Below are positions 1-8,557 of a DNA stretch of 64,000 nucleotides, piece after piece. Position 1 is the first letter of the stretch, and every line of letters begins with the position of its first letter. Both the position numbers and the translations under genes were made by a program. Origin of the DNA: Streptomyces sp. SID13031 (lineage in GTDB: Bacteria; Actinomycetota; Actinomycetes; Propionibacteriales; Kribbellaceae); NCBI RefSeq assembly GCF_010548305.1, contig NZ_JAAGLV010000016.1, forward strand, positions 1 to 64,000, in the 5' to 3' direction. The notes beneath the pieces are model-generated. The model saw nothing but the letters and a program-made list of their open reading frames with translations, was not told where the DNA came from and did no database searches.

Positions 1-119
1 CCATCGCAATGAACACGTGGAGAGCCGGATGCGGTGGAAGTCGCACGTCCGGTTCGGAGGGCGGGCCAGGGAAACCCACCAGCCGAAAGGCTGACAGGGC
101 GCCCAGGTCCGACCCCTAC
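1..119 (+). mobile_element. 3' end of a group II intron (domains V and VI), cut by the window edge
   Basis: Positions 22-55 match the 34-nt domain V of bacterial group II introns: a GAGCC start, an AGTCGCACG core, a GGTTC end, and a GGAA tetraloop where GAAA is usual. Domain VI-like sequence follows. The expected 3' terminus AY is met by the AC at 118-119, after which a transposase reading frame resumes. The intron-encoded protein and 5' end would lie left of the window. The domain V match is read directly; the exact 3' splice point is inferred from where transposase homology restarts. Confidence 0.82.
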
Positions 120-512
120 ACCGAACACGCCACCGCCGAGGGCAAGCTCTACCTGTGCGCGATCAAGGACATCTACTCCAACCGGATCGTCGGCTACTCC
201 ATCGACTCCCGCATGAAAGCGTCCCTGGCCGTGGCGGCTCTTCGCAACGCTGTCGCGCTGAGAGCACCAGCACCTGGCCTGATCGTTCATTCCGACCGCG
301 GCAGCCAGTTCAGGTCCAACAGCTACCTCCGAACTTTGAAGACCCACCAACTGCGCGGATCGATGGGCAGAGTCGGAGCCTGCGGCGACAACGCCGCGAT
401 GGAATCCTTCTTCGCGCTGCTCCAAAAGAACGTCCCGGACCGGCAACGCCAGCTCGGCAAACTCACACCCATCGAGTTTGAGACAATTCAACCCGCCGCA
501 CACGCGGCCTGA
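120..512 (+). pseudogene. IS3-family transposase (OrfB) 3' exon, interrupted by the intron and internally deleted
   Basis: The frame starts directly after the intron with TEH..AEGKLYLCAIKD, which is the rve/DDE integrase core of IS3-family OrfB. It continues through IVGYSIDSRM, the HSDRGSQF motif that carries the second catalytic Asp, and the conserved MESFFALLQKNV segment. About 30-40 residues normally found between LLQKNV and the C-terminal LTPIEFE motif are missing, so the catalytic domain is probably inactive. The frame ends in a normal-looking C-terminus at TGA. The N-terminal half would be upstream of the intron, outside the window. This is a relic, doubly disrupted by intron insertion and deletion. 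The family is certain; the IS subgroup was not determined. Confidence 0.85.
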
Positions 513-1012
513 ACCACCACACCCCGCGAGTCAACTGAACCCGGGGCAGTCCCCCCGAGGCGCGGCCCCCAACCGGGAACCGCCCTCAGCGATCCTCTGT
601 GGCGCACCCGCGACTAGAGCCTGACCGCCGATCGCCATCGCGATGGAGGGCCTGATTTCCCCATCGCCTTGCATCTGGTCGACCAGGACCGGCCGCCGAT
701 CCCCCAAGCTCGACCCGTCACCCCCGGGCGAGGTACCGAGGGGTCACGTCGGTGCCTCATCTGGCCTGTACCTCTCCTTCTCCCTGCTCGCCCTGGCGAT
801 CCACCGCAGCTGGCTCCGCACCCTGACGGGTCATCGTCTGCCTGACGATGCCCCTACTCGTTACGGTTGGTACCGTCACCGCAACCGAGCCGGGAACCGA
901 AACTGTGTCCGAGCTCGCATCTCAGCACGCTGGACGACTCGCCAAGCGGACCGGTATCAACTCTCTGCTCCGGTGTACCGTGGCATTTCCCGTCGAACAT
1001 GCGGAAGTGATC
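513..1012. other. intergenic stretch with probable IS right end; otherwise nothing recognised
   Basis: About 20-45 bp after the transposase stop there is AACCCGGGGCAGTCCCC, which resembles the terminal inverted repeat of actinobacterial IS3 elements, so the IS probably ends near 555. The rest (about 560-1012) contains only short open frames on both strands without recognisable motifs or convincing codon use. It leads into the decayed regulator at 1013. Confidence 0.4.
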
Positions 1013-1558
1013 GTGGGCCCGTCGTCAGAGGCTGTGAGACCAGCCAGGAGATTTCGCGCCCTGCGAGGAAACCAGGAGCCAGTACGGACACGGTCCGCGT
1101 TCGCGCAAACGTCGACTGACGACTCGCGGGCGGTCGTGACGACGCTGAACGACCCGGAGTTGCCACCAGCGGGCCGTCGGCTCTCCTATGCGTTGTTTGT
1201 CTCCTGTCCCGGCCAATCGGCCACGGACACTCCAATCCTTAGGCGCGAGAACGACGTGTCGTCCGATCAACAAGAGACGCCGCCCGGCAGGAGGTCGGTG
1301 CACCCCGGGGGCGTCGGAAGCGTGCCGATCATGACTCGCGCCAGCTTCGCTTTGATGTACCTCCCTGCCGATTCCTACGCGCCGATCGAAGTGTGTGCAG
1401 GTCATCGGCGATGTCGCCGTCCGAGAAGGCAACAAGACCGTCTCTCCGACGAGTCCCCGAGGGATCCCTGCCGATCATGAACGGCGAGGCGATCGCGCTC
1501 GATCTCAAGATCCCGGCAACCAGCTCGATCAATGGTCTCCAGGTAGGGAGGTAGCTAC
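1013..1558 (+). pseudogene. decayed copy A of the Xre-type HTH/sensor protein
   Basis: A GTG with the same context as copies B and C opens a frame reading PSSEAVRPARRFRALRG. It continues with a degraded HTH and the conserved ELPPAGRRLSYALF segment, which corresponds to KLPPAERLRSYALF in copy C. The central about 200 residues are gone. Near 1470-1558 the frame again matches the C-terminus of the family: PIMNGEAIALDLKIP, against PVVNGEAISPDLEIP in copy C. The gene is therefore about half its original length, with internal deletion and substitutions in the HTH. It ends 3 bp before the intact transferase gene, preserving the two-gene order seen at 15296-17589. Confidence 0.8.
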
Positions 1559-1561
1559 CCG

Positions 1562-2749
1562 TTGAGTCGCCAGTACAGACACCACATGTCCCACGCTTCA
1601 CTGCTGCGAGACGTTTCCGGTGTCTCTCCCTCGTCAACTCGCAACGGAATTGACGCGATAGTGGTTCCGGCGAGTCGGCCGTCGGCGCAACGCGCCATCA
1701 ACCTTTCTGCAGAGCTGTCCATACCGCTGGTCATCCTCTGCAGCCGTCAGGCGAAGGCGGAGAGCATTGCCGAGCGAGTAGAGAAGACTTTCGGCGCACG
1801 AGCACTTGTCATCCACGTCCCCGACAGTTACGCGCTCTTACCGACGCCACTGCTGACCTCGAATCCTTACTTCGCCAAACTGAGCGCCGGTCGCTCCAGC
1901 GATCTCAGCGTCAAGCGCAATCTCGGCCTACGACTGGCGCGGCTCAGAGGTTGGCGAAAGATCCTCTTCCTCGACGACGACATCTCGAGCGTCCGCCCTC
2001 AAGACATCGCCCGGCTCAGCGGCTACCTCGACAATCACTCGGTCGCAGCGATGGCCAGCCGTACGTTCCCGGACAACTCAGTGGTGTTCCATGCCCGACG
2101 CCAAGCCCGCTTCAGGCAAGACGTCTTCGTAGGCGGTGCGGTGCTAGGAGTCAACATCCAAAACCCGGCCACCTCTTTCTTTCCGGACGTCTACAACGAG
2201 GACTGGTTCTTCTTCGCGCGGTTTGCTGCTCAACGCTCGCTGGTCAAAGTCGGCGAGGTGCGGCAGGACGAGTACAAACCATTCGACGACCCTCGGCGCG
2301 CTGCCCGCGAGGAGTTCGGAGATTTTCTCGCCGAGGGGCTCTACGCGTTGTTTGAGAGCACGTCGGACTTGAACTTCAACGATCAACTGACGGCAGCAGG
2401 CGACAATCACTGGCGCTGGTTCAAGGAGATTCGCCTGGAGATGATCGCGGCGACCTCGGCAGAGCTCCAACGGCAACTGACTGACGCCGACCCGGTGGAG
2501 TACCGCACTGGACTGCAAGCACTCGAATCCTTGCGTTTCGCCGGCGAGCACCTGCAGGCCATTTCTTCTGCGGATTGTGTCGAGTTCATCCGCAGATGGA
2601 GATGGGACGAGCGGACATGGAGACTGACGATGGCCAGGAGTGACTTCGGGCTGAGCGAACGCGATGCCCTCGATGAACTCGGCCTGACGACATGGTTCTC
2701 TTGTGGGTACGGGCGGTCCTCCAGGAACGGCTCAGTGGACTGCGCCTGA
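1562..2749 (+). CDS. GT-A-like glycosyltransferase of the HTH/GT cassette, copy A
   Basis: A 395-residue soluble protein with no signal peptide or membrane segment. TTG is the only start matching the N-terminus of copy C. Conserved points with copy C are SHASLLRDVS near the N-terminus, SDLSVKRN (residues 113-120), KILFLDDD (133-140) and DVYNEDWFFFAR (209-220). An Asp-rich DDD after a hydrophobic strand, followed about 70 residues later by NED-W, is typical of GT-A fold glycosyltransferases. There it gives the metal-binding DxD-like site and the acidic catalytic residues. Donor and acceptor are unknown. The upstream partner regulator is a pseudogene here, yet this frame is fully open, so it may be recently orphaned or independently useful. 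The GT-A assignment is by motif only. Confidence 0.72.
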   Translation: MSRQYRHHMSHASLLRDVSGVSPSSTRNGIDAIVVPASRPSAQRAINLSAELSIPLVILCSRQAKAESIAERVEKTFGARALVIHVPDSYALLPTPLLTSNPYFAKLSAGRSSDLSVKRNLGLRLARLRGWRKILFLDDDISSVRPQDIARLSGYLDNHSVAAMASRTFPDNSVVFHARRQARFRQDVFVGGAVLGVNIQNPATSFFPDVYNEDWFFFARFAAQRSLVKVGEVRQDEYKPFDDPRRAAREEFGDFLAEGLYALFESTSDLNFNDQLTAAGDNHWRWFKEIRLEMIAATSAELQRQLTDADPVEYRTGLQALESLRFAGEHLQAISSADCVEFIRRWRWDERTWRLTMARSDFGLSERDALDELGLTTWFSCGYGRSSRNGSVDCA

Positions 2750-2812
2750 CGACCGACTATCCTTCAGGCGATCGCATCACGGCGGCGAAGAGGGTTCGCC
2801 CTCCTGCTCGGC

Positions 2813-3337
2813 CTATCGGAGCCCTTTTTGGAACTCCTTTTCTGTCGTCACCCTGTCCACGCTGATCTTGATGTCCTGGTCCCTGACAAACTCGTAGCCC
2901 ATCTTGACGTAGTACTGCCAGGCATCGGTGTTGCCGACAAACACCCAGAGTGCGATCTTCTCCTCACCCTGCCTTTTGGCCTCACTCTCGAGACGTTCGA
3001 GCAGAGCCCGGCCCACACCCGCCGTCCGATGGTCGGGTTCCACCCACATCGACTCGATGTGCAGGTACTTGTCTGGCCCGTGCCTCTTCGCCAGCATCCC
3101 CAGGCCGACATTTCGGCCGTCGAGCTCCGCGGCGAACCACTCTTCGTTGTTGCATCGACGCTTCCAAGCTGACGGTTTCAATGCGGACTCGGTGGCAAAG
3201 TCACCAAGGAACGCGTCCGGAGACTCTTCCAGCGCGAGTAGCCGCAGTCGTCTCAGCTCGGCCCACTCGACCGCGGAGATCCGAGACGTTGTGGGGCACA
3301 TACGACCTTCTGAAGCGATCGTTTGAAGCTGCGACAT
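2813..3337 (-). CDS. GNAT-family N-acetyltransferase
   Basis: A 174-residue protein with the GCN5-related N-acetyltransferase pattern. The N-terminal strand-helix contains EWAELRRLRLLALEESPDAF. A central strand ends in IESMWVEPDHR, followed by the acetyl-CoA pyrophosphate loop TAGVGRALL (Q/RxxGxG/A motif). The C-terminal half has the YYVKMGYEFVRD segment usual at the end of the fold. It would transfer an acetyl group from acetyl-CoA to an amine; the substrate cannot be read. It is convergent with the transferase at 1562-2749. It sits next to decayed genes but itself looks intact. Confidence 0.85.
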   Translation of the reverse strand: MSQLQTIASEGRMCPTTSRISAVEWAELRRLRLLALEESPDAFLGDFATESALKPSAWKRRCNNEEWFAAELDGRNVGLGMLAKRHGPDKYLHIESMWVEPDHRTAGVGRALLERLESEAKRQGEEKIALWVFVGNTDAWQYYVKMGYEFVRDQDIKISVDRVTTEKEFQKGLR

Positions 3338-3541
3338 GCGTGGTCTAGTCCCCTAAGTCGCCGGAGATACACCGAGCCATTGCGAACCTCGGTGCTAGTC
3401 TCCGACATTTTTGACCAGCATTGTCCGACGGAGTGTCGGACGCAAGCGGCCAACACTGTTCCAGTTTGATCTCGAAATGTTTCACTGGACGGCGAGCTCT
3501 CTTGGCAGGGGTCGGTTGGGCGCCCCAACGATGGGTGCTCT

Positions 3542-4720
3542 GCAGGATGAGGAGGTCGAACTTGAGGCCCCTGGACAGGGTAGGGGTCACGGAGGGGACT
3601 CAAGGGGACCTCGAAGGCAGGGTCGCCGATCACGCACCCGACTCCCTCCGTGTGCTCGGCGAGCCAGATGTCGAGGACGTCCTGCAGTTGGTCGATGGAA
3701 GCGTGAAAGACAGTGATGCGCGCTGGCGCGGATGGGGTCGCGACGTTCGCGCCTGGGAGGATCGAGTGGATGACCGGCTCGGCCTTCGTCATGACCACTC
3801 TGATGTGCGGTAGTTGATGGTCAGCGCGGCCAGGTTGATCCGATCGAGGCCGACTCGCTCAAGCCTCTCCTGCCACGACTCGGTGAGCGGTGCCGGGCTT
3901 GGGTGCGGTCGCCGACGACGACGGTGACGCTTCTCGACGGGCGGCGGAGCAGCACGTCTGCCATTCCGCGTCGGTCAGTTCCTGCGCCTCGTCGACCACG
4001 ACGTGCGCGAACGGCCGGCTAGCAGGTCGGGTCGGTCGTGGGTAGTGGGGTGTGGTCAGTCAACGCCTCCTGATGTCCTTGCCGCGCAGCACCGGCGCCC
4101 AGCCCTCGTTGTCGGCCTCGATGATGTTGTCGATGACGTCGGACATCCGTTCGCGCTCGATCGCCGCGGGCCTCTGCCGACGCTTTCCCCGAGAGGCCCC
4201 GAGTCGTCGAGTCGCTGGCGCGCCGCATCCAGGAACAGCAGGCCGGACACCATCCACGCCAGTTGGTCTTGCGCTGCAGCAACTTCACGTCGTCGGGGCT
4301 GAGCACACATCCGGAGGTAAACCGGTAACGATCACAGATCGCCGACCAGGTCGGTCGGCTCGATCAGCGGCCACATAATGCCGAACGCGTCGACGAGATC
4401 CTCGTTGCTCTCCGGCGATCAGCGTATCAGGGCGAGTGAGACGTCCTCCTCGGCGTACGCTCTCGTACTTATCTAGCAGGATTGTGAGCAGGTCCTCCCA
4501 GACCTGGCCGCGCGCCTCGTTGTGCGGCGTACTGGGGTCGGCCGATCCGAACGCTTCGGCCCAGTCGGCTGGGCTCAACCAGATACCCGATCAATGGGGT
4601 CTCGACGGTCATCCCCTTGGTCGGCCCCCTGCGAGGAAGTCCCTCAGCGTGCAGGACTGCACGCCTTCCTCACCGAGACCGGGAAGGACGTCCGAGACGT
4701 ATGCCACATAGGGCCTGGCG
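3542..4720 (-). pseudogene. helR: HelR-like RNA polymerase-recycling ATPase, fragmented
   Basis: Pieces in several minus-strand frames align in order with actinobacterial HelR (HelD family, UvrD-like superfamily 1 ATPase that removes RNA polymerase from DNA and is linked to rifampicin tolerance). Reading from 4720 downward: PYVAYVSDVLPGLGEEGVQ, then SPADWAEAFGSADPSTPHNEAR, LLSPDDVKLLQRKT, MSDVIDNIIEADNEGWAPVLR, the Walker B type VVVDEAQELTDAEW near 3990, a segment ending INYRT near 3815, and LSRGLKFDLLIL near 3560. Several frameshifts and a stop separate them. The first about 280 residues with the Walker A region and the C-terminal end are missing. No functional protein is expected. The family identification rests on recall of HelR sequence features. 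Confidence 0.75.
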
Positions 4721-4814
4721 AATCGCCGCGAAGTGTTTCTCATCAGGCGATCAGACCGGCTCGGCCTTCGCCGTGAGGTTGGCCGGAAGCGTCGAATGCG
4801 TTGGTGGTCTAAAT

Positions 4815-5990
4815 TAACGTCAGCGGCTCCCATTGAGCAACAGCGTCGCTGCCCTGCGCGGATCGTGCCGGCCACGGCGGTAGCCCATACGGCGGTCTCT
4901 GGGGTCAAGGCGGCTTCGAGTGTGGTCGACAGAGACTCAGTGGTCGGCATCGGCCGTCGTGCGCGACGCCGATGCCGAGGTCGGTGACGCGGCTGGCCCA
5001 GTGGGGCTGGTCGGTCGACTGCGGGATCACCGTTTGCGATGTATCGGCGCGGCGGCAGTCATCGCCTACCGGATCCGCCGTGGTGACGACGGCGGCAACG
5101 CGGCCGAACAGCTTCTGCTGGTTGATCTCATCGACGGCGAGAGACCATCTCCGTCGTCGATCAAGGCGAGCTCGGCCTAGCCACGACGGATGACGGCCCG
5201 GCGGCCCTACGTGCGCACCGCCTCGATAGCCAGCTGAGCGGCGTTGGCCAAGGCGTGCATGGGCGTGCTGCCGAAGTCCACGAATACAGCCGGTCCGCCG
5301 TTGTCGAGGGACTCGAGCTGTCACCGGGAACCGGACGCTCGTCCGGCAGGATCCACGCTCCGGTCCGTACGACGTCGAAGGTGGACGGCTCCTGCCCTGG
5401 ATCCAGGACCGGATCGGTTGGCCAACCAGAGCCTGCCGCCGATGACGTAGTCGCGGACGTTGTCGAGCAGCGTCAGCCCGTGCTCGACCCGGATGAAGTT
5501 GAGCGCCCGCTTAAGAACACATTGTTACTGTCGGCATCCAGATCCCACAGCAGCCGGCTGCCGGTCACCTCCGGCGGGAGCTGGCGGCCCAAAGAGCCTG
5601 CGGCCGATGGGTCGGCGATGGCAAGGTAAGTCGCTGGAACGTCAACGACATGGCGTGGATCCAAGGCTTCTCGCCTACCGACAGCGAACAGCAACGGCCG
5701 GGCAGTAGGCCAGTCGCCACGATCAGGTCGTACCCTGGCCGCCTCGCGAATCACCTCGAACCGTTCCGCGCCCGTCGGCCGCGCGCTCGGGACTGGACGA
5801 GGGCGGAGGCGCCACCTTCGTCAACGCTGGCGCCGACCGCCCGATCCTCACGAACGGCACACCAACCGGCCCACCAGTTCCGCGAAGTCCTGCGGCGTGC
5901 ACAGCAACGCCAACGCACCGCCGCTGCAGTTTCAGCGCTAGCGCCACCATCGGCTAGACGTCGCCCTGACCGTAGGTCGACAGAACACCC
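4815..5990 (-). pseudogene. GT1 (MGT-type) glycosyltransferase, multiply frameshifted
   Basis: Minus-strand fragments in changing frames reconstruct a GT1/GtfA-like NDP-sugar glycosyltransferase. There is an N-terminal STYGQGDV strand-loop, VALALKLQRR, and GVPFVRIGRSAPALTK near 5850. RPLLFAVGRRE and SLGRQLPPE follow near 5600, then LLWDLDADSNNVFLSG near 5500. Further on are a VFVDFGSTPMHALANA-type C-terminal Rossmann start near 5270, VDEINQQKLFGRVAAVV near 5100, and TDQPHWASRVTDLGIGVAHDG near 4990. The last helix ends near 4815. An in-frame stop already occurs in the first 15 residues, and at least four frame changes follow. It lies directly upstream of the HelR relic on the same strand. Confidence 0.72.
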
Positions 5991-6278
5991 GGATCCACAC
6001 TGTCCACTCCTCGAGGTCCTGGCTACGAGGAGCGATTCTCCGCCCAGAACGAGGCCTCGCTGCAAGCCCGGGGGTGCGCTGTAGGTCGGATAGTGGAAAG
6101 AGGTCCTCGGCTTCTCCCACCTTTTGTGCCCACACCGAGTAGGGCGACTGGCAACGTTGTGTCCTGTGCCTTGTGAGGGTTCACCGCGAACTTGATCGGC
6201 TGGACGGCTCGCCGCCGAAAGGCGTTGTGCAGGTACTCCGGGTAGCGTTGTACTCCCGTCGATGCCTCGGGAGGGACC
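5991..6278. other. unassigned stretch upstream of HTH copy B
   Basis: No recognisable coding signal was found on either strand. The last 20 bases contain GGGAGG four bases before the GTG of the next gene, a clear ribosome-binding site. A promoter presumably lies here, but no convincing -35/-10 pair was seen. Confidence 0.3.
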
Positions 6279-7352
6279 GTGGCCCCTTTGCCAGAGGCCG
6301 TTCGACTCGCCAACCGACTCCGAGACCTGCGCGAATCTCACGGCGCCGGACTGTCCCAGCAATCGCTGGCATATGCGCTGAGCGACGACGTGCAGGTGAC
6401 AGCCACGACAATCAACTCCTGGGAATCATCGATCGACGCAGAGCTGCCAACGGCAGGACGCTTGCGCTCTTACGCCCTCTTCTTCTGCACCGATCGAACA
6501 ATCGACGGCACTCCCCGTCTGATCCCTGCGCGCGAACTGATGCCCGCTGAACAGGAACGCTTCGAGGAACTCTACGAGGAACTGATCGAGGCCCGCGAAG
6601 CCGTTCGCGCAGGGGCCGGTTCGCCGGGCAGTGGCTCCGACCGTACCTGGGTTTTCGAGAGCGGCCCAATCACGATCATCTGCCCCGAGGCGCCGCTCGA
6701 AGTGCGGTCACAGCTTTCCGATGAACGCGAGCACAATTACACCCAGATGTACCGGTACGGCGATCTTGACGCGCTGATCGAGTTGTGGGGTCATGTCCGC
6801 GCCTCCAACCCAGAACTTGAGGTCTCGCACCGGCTACCTGAAGAGGTTACGGCTGACGACTTGTCGAGCCATCTGGTTATGCTGGGCGGGATCGCCTGGA
6901 ACCACGCGACCAGGCGACTGCTGAAGTATTTGCACGAACTGCCCATCGCCCAAGTAGAGGTCCCGGACCTGGACGACGGAGAAATCTTCAGGGCCAAGGA
7001 CACTGGGACGGAGTTCTGGGCGCAGTACGAGCAGATCGATGACGTCCGTGGCGAACTGGTTGAGGACGTTGCTCTGTTGGCACGAGTGCGAAACCCGTAC
7101 AACCACGACCGAACGATCACCATCTGCAATGGAATTCACAGCCGCGGAGTCCTGGGAGCGGTGCGGACGCTCACCGCTCGAAGCGTTCGCAAGCGCAACG
7201 AGGCTTATTTGTCGAAGCTGTTCCCCGACGGGTCGTTCGCCCTGCTCCTGAGGGTGCCGGTGATGAACGGCCAAGCTATCGCGCCCGACCTGGAAATTCC
7301 CGAGAACCGGCTCTTCCAGTGGGCGCCTCATGGAAATTCCAATATCGAATGA
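6279..7352 (+). CDS. Xre-type HTH protein with C-terminal sensor-like domain, copy B
   Basis: A 357-residue protein starting at GTG behind GGGAGG. Residues about 7-70 form a cro/C1-type HTH region (AVRLANRLRDLRESHGAGLSQQ, then TINSWE), ended by the signature LRSYALFFCTDRT. An acidic Glu-rich helix follows (about 85-115). The C-terminal about 240 residues are shared with copy C: SGPITIICPE, YGDLDALIELWGH, HLVMLGGIAWNH.TRRLLK, TITICNGIHSRGVLGAVRTLT and ALLLRVPVMNG. The GG..WN and ICNGIHSRG stretches look like loops of a Rossmann-like ligand-binding domain, but I do not recognise a named family. No glycosyltransferase follows; the next gene encodes a membrane/coiled-coil protein. The likely role is a regulator that senses a small molecule (inference). 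Confidence 0.75.
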   Translation: MAPLPEAVRLANRLRDLRESHGAGLSQQSLAYALSDDVQVTATTINSWESSIDAELPTAGRLRSYALFFCTDRTIDGTPRLIPARELMPAEQERFEELYEELIEAREAVRAGAGSPGSGSDRTWVFESGPITIICPEAPLEVRSQLSDEREHNYTQMYRYGDLDALIELWGHVRASNPELEVSHRLPEEVTADDLSSHLVMLGGIAWNHATRRLLKYLHELPIAQVEVPDLDDGEIFRAKDTGTEFWAQYEQIDDVRGELVEDVALLARVRNPYNHDRTITICNGIHSRGVLGAVRTLTARSVRKRNEAYLSKLFPDGSFALLLRVPVMNGQAIAPDLEIPENRLFQWAPHGNSNIE

Positions 7353-7428
7353 TTCACGCAGGCCCGCCGTCGCTCGGCGCCGATCGAGCGCGCTGAGTCT
7401 GTCTGTCTGACTGCACGATTAGGAGAGG

Positions 7429-8208
7429 GTGGCTGTCGTGGACGGTGGCGAGATCTGGGACCACATCAACGACAGCGCGGATGCGGCATGGCCGCTGACC
7501 GTGCTGGTCTGCGGCTTGGTGTTCATGCTGTTGTTTCGCCGCCAGATCGGCGAGCGGATCTCGAAGATCGTCAAGGCCAAGGCGGGCATGGTCTCGCTGG
7601 AACTCGACGCGAATCAGCAGGCCAACGAGGTCTTCGGCGAGGCGGTGCCCGAAGTGCTCGCGCGGCCCGAGCGGAAGGCAATCACCGCTGGACCTGGCGA
7701 TACGGCAGAAGTTGACGGGAGTTCCCAGACTGTCACCGCGAGCGGTCAAGTCATGGGTCGCACGGAGGCAGCCACCAGGGTGGACGCCAAAAGCGGCTCC
7801 GGGGATCCAGCGGATGCCTTTGCTGTAGAAATAGACGACCTCTTCGCCCGGCGGGAACAGATCGAGGAGATCATCCGTGCATCGTGGCGCGCCGGCGTCG
7901 AGGTAGGCCAGACGACCTCGTTCGCTGAGCCACCGGAACCAAAGATCGTCTGGACCGGATCCAAGCCCTCGATTGTCGGCTGGAACGTAGCCGTACGACC
8001 GACCAGCATTCGGGGCGCGGAGGGCGGCGGCACACCGAGCGGCGTAGAAAGCGCTAGCGAGGAGTTCCGCCGACTGGAGGACGAGATCCGTCGGCTCCGG
8101 GCAAGCGGCGCGGACAACCTACGCAAGGGCATGACCCCGGACTACTTGCTCTACCTGGAGTTGCTGGAGAAGCTACGACGCCTCGACCCCAACTCGCCGG
8201 TCACTTGA
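7429..8208 (+). CDS. membrane-anchored coiled-coil protein of unknown function
   Basis: A 259-residue protein not assigned to a family. Residues about 20-37 (AAWPLTVLVCGLVFMLLF) form one membrane segment, followed by a basic stop (RRQIGERISKIVKAKAG). A low-complexity linker spans about 85-125. A helical region (DLFARREQIEEIIRASWRAG) and a C-terminal coiled-coil-like stretch (EEFRRLEDEIRRLRASGADN) come after it. The start may be GTG 7429 or GTG 7438; AGGAGAG at 7421-7427 fits the latter better. It follows HTH copy B by 76 bp in the position where the glycosyltransferase sits in the other two cassettes, so it may be an alternative partner. Confidence 0.65.
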   Translation: MAVVDGGEIWDHINDSADAAWPLTVLVCGLVFMLLFRRQIGERISKIVKAKAGMVSLELDANQQANEVFGEAVPEVLARPERKAITAGPGDTAEVDGSSQTVTASGQVMGRTEAATRVDAKSGSGDPADAFAVEIDDLFARREQIEEIIRASWRAGVEVGQTTSFAEPPEPKIVWTGSKPSIVGWNVAVRPTSIRGAEGGGTPSGVESASEEFRRLEDEIRRLRASGADNLRKGMTPDYLLYLELLEKLRRLDPNSPVT

Positions 8209-8211
8209 GAA

Positions 8212-8236
8212 GGCACGTCCCGGAGTAGGGCGTGCC
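8212..8236 (+). terminator. stem-loop after the membrane protein gene
   Basis: GGCACGTCCC pairs with GGGCGTGCC around a short loop, 4 bp after the stop at 8208. It has no long T-run, as is common in high-GC actinobacteria. Confidence 0.5.
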
Positions 8237-8331
8237 CTCTGGAGTGGCGAAACACGAGGTCCGGCCCGTGAGAGACGACCACATCGTGCGCTGAGCAGCG
8301 GAAACACCGGTCGGATGACCTCTCGTCAGAG

Positions 8332-8381
8332 TGGCGGAGGATACGAGATTCGAACGCGTGAGGGGTTGCCCCCCAACACGC
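8332..8381 (-). other. 3' fragment of a tRNA-Ser gene, probable attachment site
   Basis: Read on the minus strand, 8381 to 8332 gives GCGTGTTGGGGGGCAACCCC (anticodon-stem end plus variable arm), a T-arm with GTTCGAATC, and the acceptor end CCTCCGCCA. This is the 3' half of an actinobacterial tRNA-Ser, most like the GGA isoacceptor. The 5' half is absent, so it is not a functional gene. One T-stem pair is broken (CGCG opposite CTCG). Such 3' tRNA segments are the usual att cores left by site-specific integrating elements. No integrase gene is visible nearby. Confidence 0.75.
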
Positions 8382-8461
8382 CCAGCATCCTCGATGAGAT
8401 CGCATAGCAACTAATCGCAATTCCATAGCTGCGGCCGTACGGTCATTTCTAGGCTTATGCC

Positions 8462-8554
8462 ATGAATGTGGAAGTGGTCGTGTTCTCGGTCGCAACCGGA
8501 GTCCTCGCCGTGCTGTTGGTTGTGGATTGCCTGCGTGACATGGCAGGGCGATAG
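8462..8554 (+). CDS. possible tiny single-pass membrane peptide
   Basis: A 30-codon frame starting MNVEVVVFSVATG and ending CLRDMAGR at TAG. It has one hydrophobic segment of about 20 residues. It lies between the tRNA-Ser fragment and a coding fragment at 8558. No clear ribosome-binding site was seen, so it could be chance. Confidence 0.3.
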   Translation: MNVEVVVFSVATGVLAVLLVVDCLRDMAGR

Positions 8555-8557
8555 TGC

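Noticed and set aside
643-1012. Short frames after the IS remnant
   Set aside because: No motif on either strand; codon composition does not support a gene.
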